From contig OZ234494.1 of NCBI GenBank assembly GCA_965153455.1, positions 4,278,001 to 4,342,000 on the forward strand: a stretch of 64,000 nt of DNA. The letters are read 5' to 3'. The notes below the pieces were generated by a model, which was not told the DNA's origin, made no database searches, and saw only the letters and a program-made list of their open reading frames with translations. The stretch comes from Sphagnum compactum (Eukaryota > Bryophyta > Sphagnopsida > Sphagnales). Position numbers and translations under genes: made by a program. Positions 61,341-64,000 of this stretch are shown here, piece by piece; position 1 is the first letter of the stretch, and the number at the start of each line of letters is the position of its first letter.

Positions 61341-64000
61341 AAAAAAAATTTGGAATTTGTTTCAATGTACTTGCACAATGATTAATGGTGTAAATGTTTT
61401 TCTTACACAACAGTTTCAAAGAAAAAATGTGATGAAGTGATTTATTCCCTTCAATGCAAAGGTCTAGGGTTCAATATTTTTCCTAATTGTTTTTGTCAAC
61501 AAACAAAATGAATGAAAAATAATATTAAACATCTAAAAAAATATTTTAAGTTAGTTACCTTTAGGAAGCAACTTTTTCGAGGAAAAGAAAATTTAAATCC
61601 CAAGCAAGTTGCCTTAGTGAACAATGTAAGTTCCTGGGAGCAAAATGAAGTTTTCAAGGAACAAATGATGGACCTTAAAAAACAATTTACACAAGGAGTA
61701 AACAAAATTCCTTTACAAAAAAGACAATTTTTTCAGAGAGCAATGAATTTTCTCTGGTAAGGGCTCAAGTTCCCTGGGGAGAAAGGCATCTTCCCCAAAG
61801 AGCAATGAACTTTCCTTGAAGAAAAGCCCAAGTACCTTAGGGAAATATATGTTTTGAATATTTTTGTAATTAGAATCATCTCATGTTCGTTTTTATATCA
61901 GTTTGCAACCTATCATTGAAAAGGTCTTTAAAAGAGCTACAACTTTGTAGTTGGAAGCATTTCAATCAAAAATTTATGAAAAAATTGTGATTACACAAAG
62001 TTTCAAACACATTTATTCTCTGGGGAACATGATTGTTCCTAGAACAATTTAAGCTTCTCATCCATAGGGACATAGTTGTTCTCTAAGGAAAAGGACAATT
62101 GCCCCAAGGAAAGGCTTCAATGCCCCCAAAAAAACAAGGAAACATATGTGTTGAATCTTTTGCTATCAAAATCATCTCATATTCATTTTTCGTAATCAAA
62201 GTCATCTCATGTTCCCCTTAGAAAAAAACTATTTCCTCTTTGGGAAAGTCTTTAGAAGAGCTACAACTTTATAATTAAAAATATTTCAATTAAAATTCAT
62301 ATTGAGAACAATTATGATTACACAAAATTTTAAACACATTTATTTTCTAGGAAGATGATCCCTCCCTCCCAGGGACAACTAAAAACCTTTTTATTTGAGG
62401 GACATGATTGCATATTATAATTGTGTAGAGCCCGATGCCTCGTTTAACTCGTTGCTACTATTTACTGTTTCTCGATTAGGGTTGAATTTTTGGACCCTTC
62501 ACTAATAATTTTCAAATGATCGATACTCACTTGTTCTTTGAAAATTTTCAAAAACCTGGATGAAAAAGGTTATTTTCTTTTGAAAATTCAAAATAAACCC
62601 AGAACTGGGGTTCTTTGATTTTGAACATTTTCAAAAACCTGAGATTGGAGGTTATAACTTGAAACAAAATTTTAAAAATGTCGGTTGCTGATGCCATCTT
62701 CCAAGGAATTATGGATTTCAATTTTTTTTTTGGGCCATACCAGATGCTAAACTGTTATGATGTGCAGCAACTTGGTGAAAACCTCAACACTAAAAAATAG
62801 AACTCTGCACTCTAATGCTCCATATTCGGAACAAGTACTTTCAACTTAAACAAACAAAAAGGAAAGATATTTAATTTGCTTAGTAAGCATCTTCAAAGAT
62901 CCAAACCCTCCTATTCACCTCTCCTATTAATTAGTTGACAAGTTTTTTTTTTTTTTTTTGTTGCAATGAGCCAATTTAAGGAATCTTTGACAAATCTATC
63001 TTTTAGAAATTGACCCACTAGACACAATTAGTTTTTACTTTGCTCGTTGTCTTTCTTTTCTTTTTTTTTAACAAAGAGTTTACTTATTTTTCAAACATTT
63101 TAAAAATAAAAATATGATTTGCATCCACATGTCTTTTAAGAGAAGTTATTCCATTTGTCATATAATAAGAAATCAATCCTTTCCTCACTTGAGTTCTCGG
63201 ATTTATTCCTATTACAAGTTTTTGATGACAAAAGATACAACACATGATTTGTGTATTTTCAAGGTCAACTTCTGCATTATCATTGACACAATAAAAACTC
63301 CAACACAAATATAATCTTCCATGTGGTTTCTAGCTTATTCTTTGAGCATGTAACTTTTTAATATTTATCTTCATTTCTTCATTTCTTTTATTTTTTTGGA
63401 TACTTGCTTGTTTCTATTTGCACATTTACATTTTTTTTCATAATCCATCATTCATGTAGAGTTCAATCGTTTCATTATTTCCACTTACAACATTTTCATC
63501 TTTAAAAGATTGTTCCATTGACAATTTTCACAAGAGTATTTCTAGAATTAAGGCAACAACAAGATTTGCAAGCAATCTCTATTACCAAACAATTACCAAT
63601 ATTTTCATAAACAGAAAGGAGAGCAAAAATAAAACATTCACAAGGGTTTAGAATTCAAAAAATACTTTTACAAAAACAATGGGTTTAAAGGTTTTGAAAA
63701 AACATTTACAAACAATGGGGTTGAAGGTTAAGAAAGTAAAATAAAATCATTCACTTTTCTTTCATTAAGAGTACAAAAATGTATAATGGTACTTTTTTGG
63801 AAACATAGTATGGGTTAATGGATATCCTGCACATAAACAAACAAACAAAATTTAACATTTTTAAACAAACGTATTACAAGAATTTTTTAAAAACTAGAAA
63901 AAAAATAAAAATAAATCTAAGACCAAAAACTATTTGGAGACAGAAAACAAAACACAAAAAAAAAAATCACAAAAAAAAAAACTTACCTTTTCTTTGGTTG
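61341..64000. other. AT-rich intergenic DNA
   Basis: No gene was found up to the window edge. It contains a diverged duplication near 61.8-62.4 kb and poly-T/poly-A runs near 62945 and 63957. Short frames have no coding signature. Confidence 0.5.
61835..62360. repeat. diverged tandem duplication, about 300-325-bp unit
   Basis: Two copies share the order ATATGT-TTGAAT, AATCATCTCAT-TTC, GTCTTTA-AAGAGCTACAACTT, TGATTACACAAA-TTT and AAACACATTTATT. They start near 61840 and 62142, and the offset grows to about 324 bp because of indels. Confidence 0.65.

Overview
The window is nuclear DNA of a land plant. Four intact protein genes can be read from it: an intronless group-D MAP kinase kinase, a 19-exon YAK1-type DYRK kinase, a two-exon conserved protein of unknown function, and a 9-exon KUP/HAK/KT potassium transporter. 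All splice joins in the three intron-containing genes keep the reading frame. The genes are moderately GC-balanced and sit in very AT-rich intergenic DNA full of homopolymers, microsatellites, tandem duplications, foldback repeats and transposon remnants. The species cannot be named from this. The reverse transcriptase type in a YAK1 intron, together with protein divergence from flowering-plant orthologues, makes me lean to a non-flowering plant (bryophyte, fern or gymnosperm); that is inference.

Layout: 1-6.9 kb is AT-rich intergenic DNA with a SINE-like element and a small inverted-repeat element. The MKK gene lies at 7,533-8,588 (+), followed by about 1.7 kb of gene-like composition and a 63-bp minisatellite at 10.28-10.77 kb. 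YAK1 fills 12,538-25,857 (-). Its intron 15 holds a 2.5-kb retroelement with an exact 14-bp target-site duplication. A GC-rich promoter/leader region lies at 25.86-26.45 kb. From 26.5 to 34.6 kb the DNA is AT-rich with tandem repeats, a GC-rich island near 30.4-30.7 kb and two adjacent hairpins near 33.0 kb. The unknown-function gene is at 34,670-35,561 (-). From 37 to 56 kb there is mainly repeat-derived DNA: a 1.3-kb strongly G-depleted domain (40.4-41.7 kb), CACTA-like ends, a 70-bp-arm foldback, a nearly pure A/T domain (47.4-48.7 kb) and a second copy of the inverted-repeat element (53.3-53.7 kb). Three 165-bp tandem units lie just upstream of the potassium transporter gene (56,710-60,873, +). 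The last 3 kb is AT-rich with a diverged duplication.

The genes do not form an operon-like system. MKK and YAK1 are both signalling kinases (MAPK cascade; growth and stress control) and the transporter handles K+ uptake, but nothing in the sequence links them functionally. I found no convincing new multi-gene system. The most unusual observations are three GC-AG introns among 27 coding introns, the intronic reverse-transcriptase element and its apparent relatives nearby, the two-copy inverted-repeat family, and several long foldbacks. Everything was read by eye; no database search or folding program was run.
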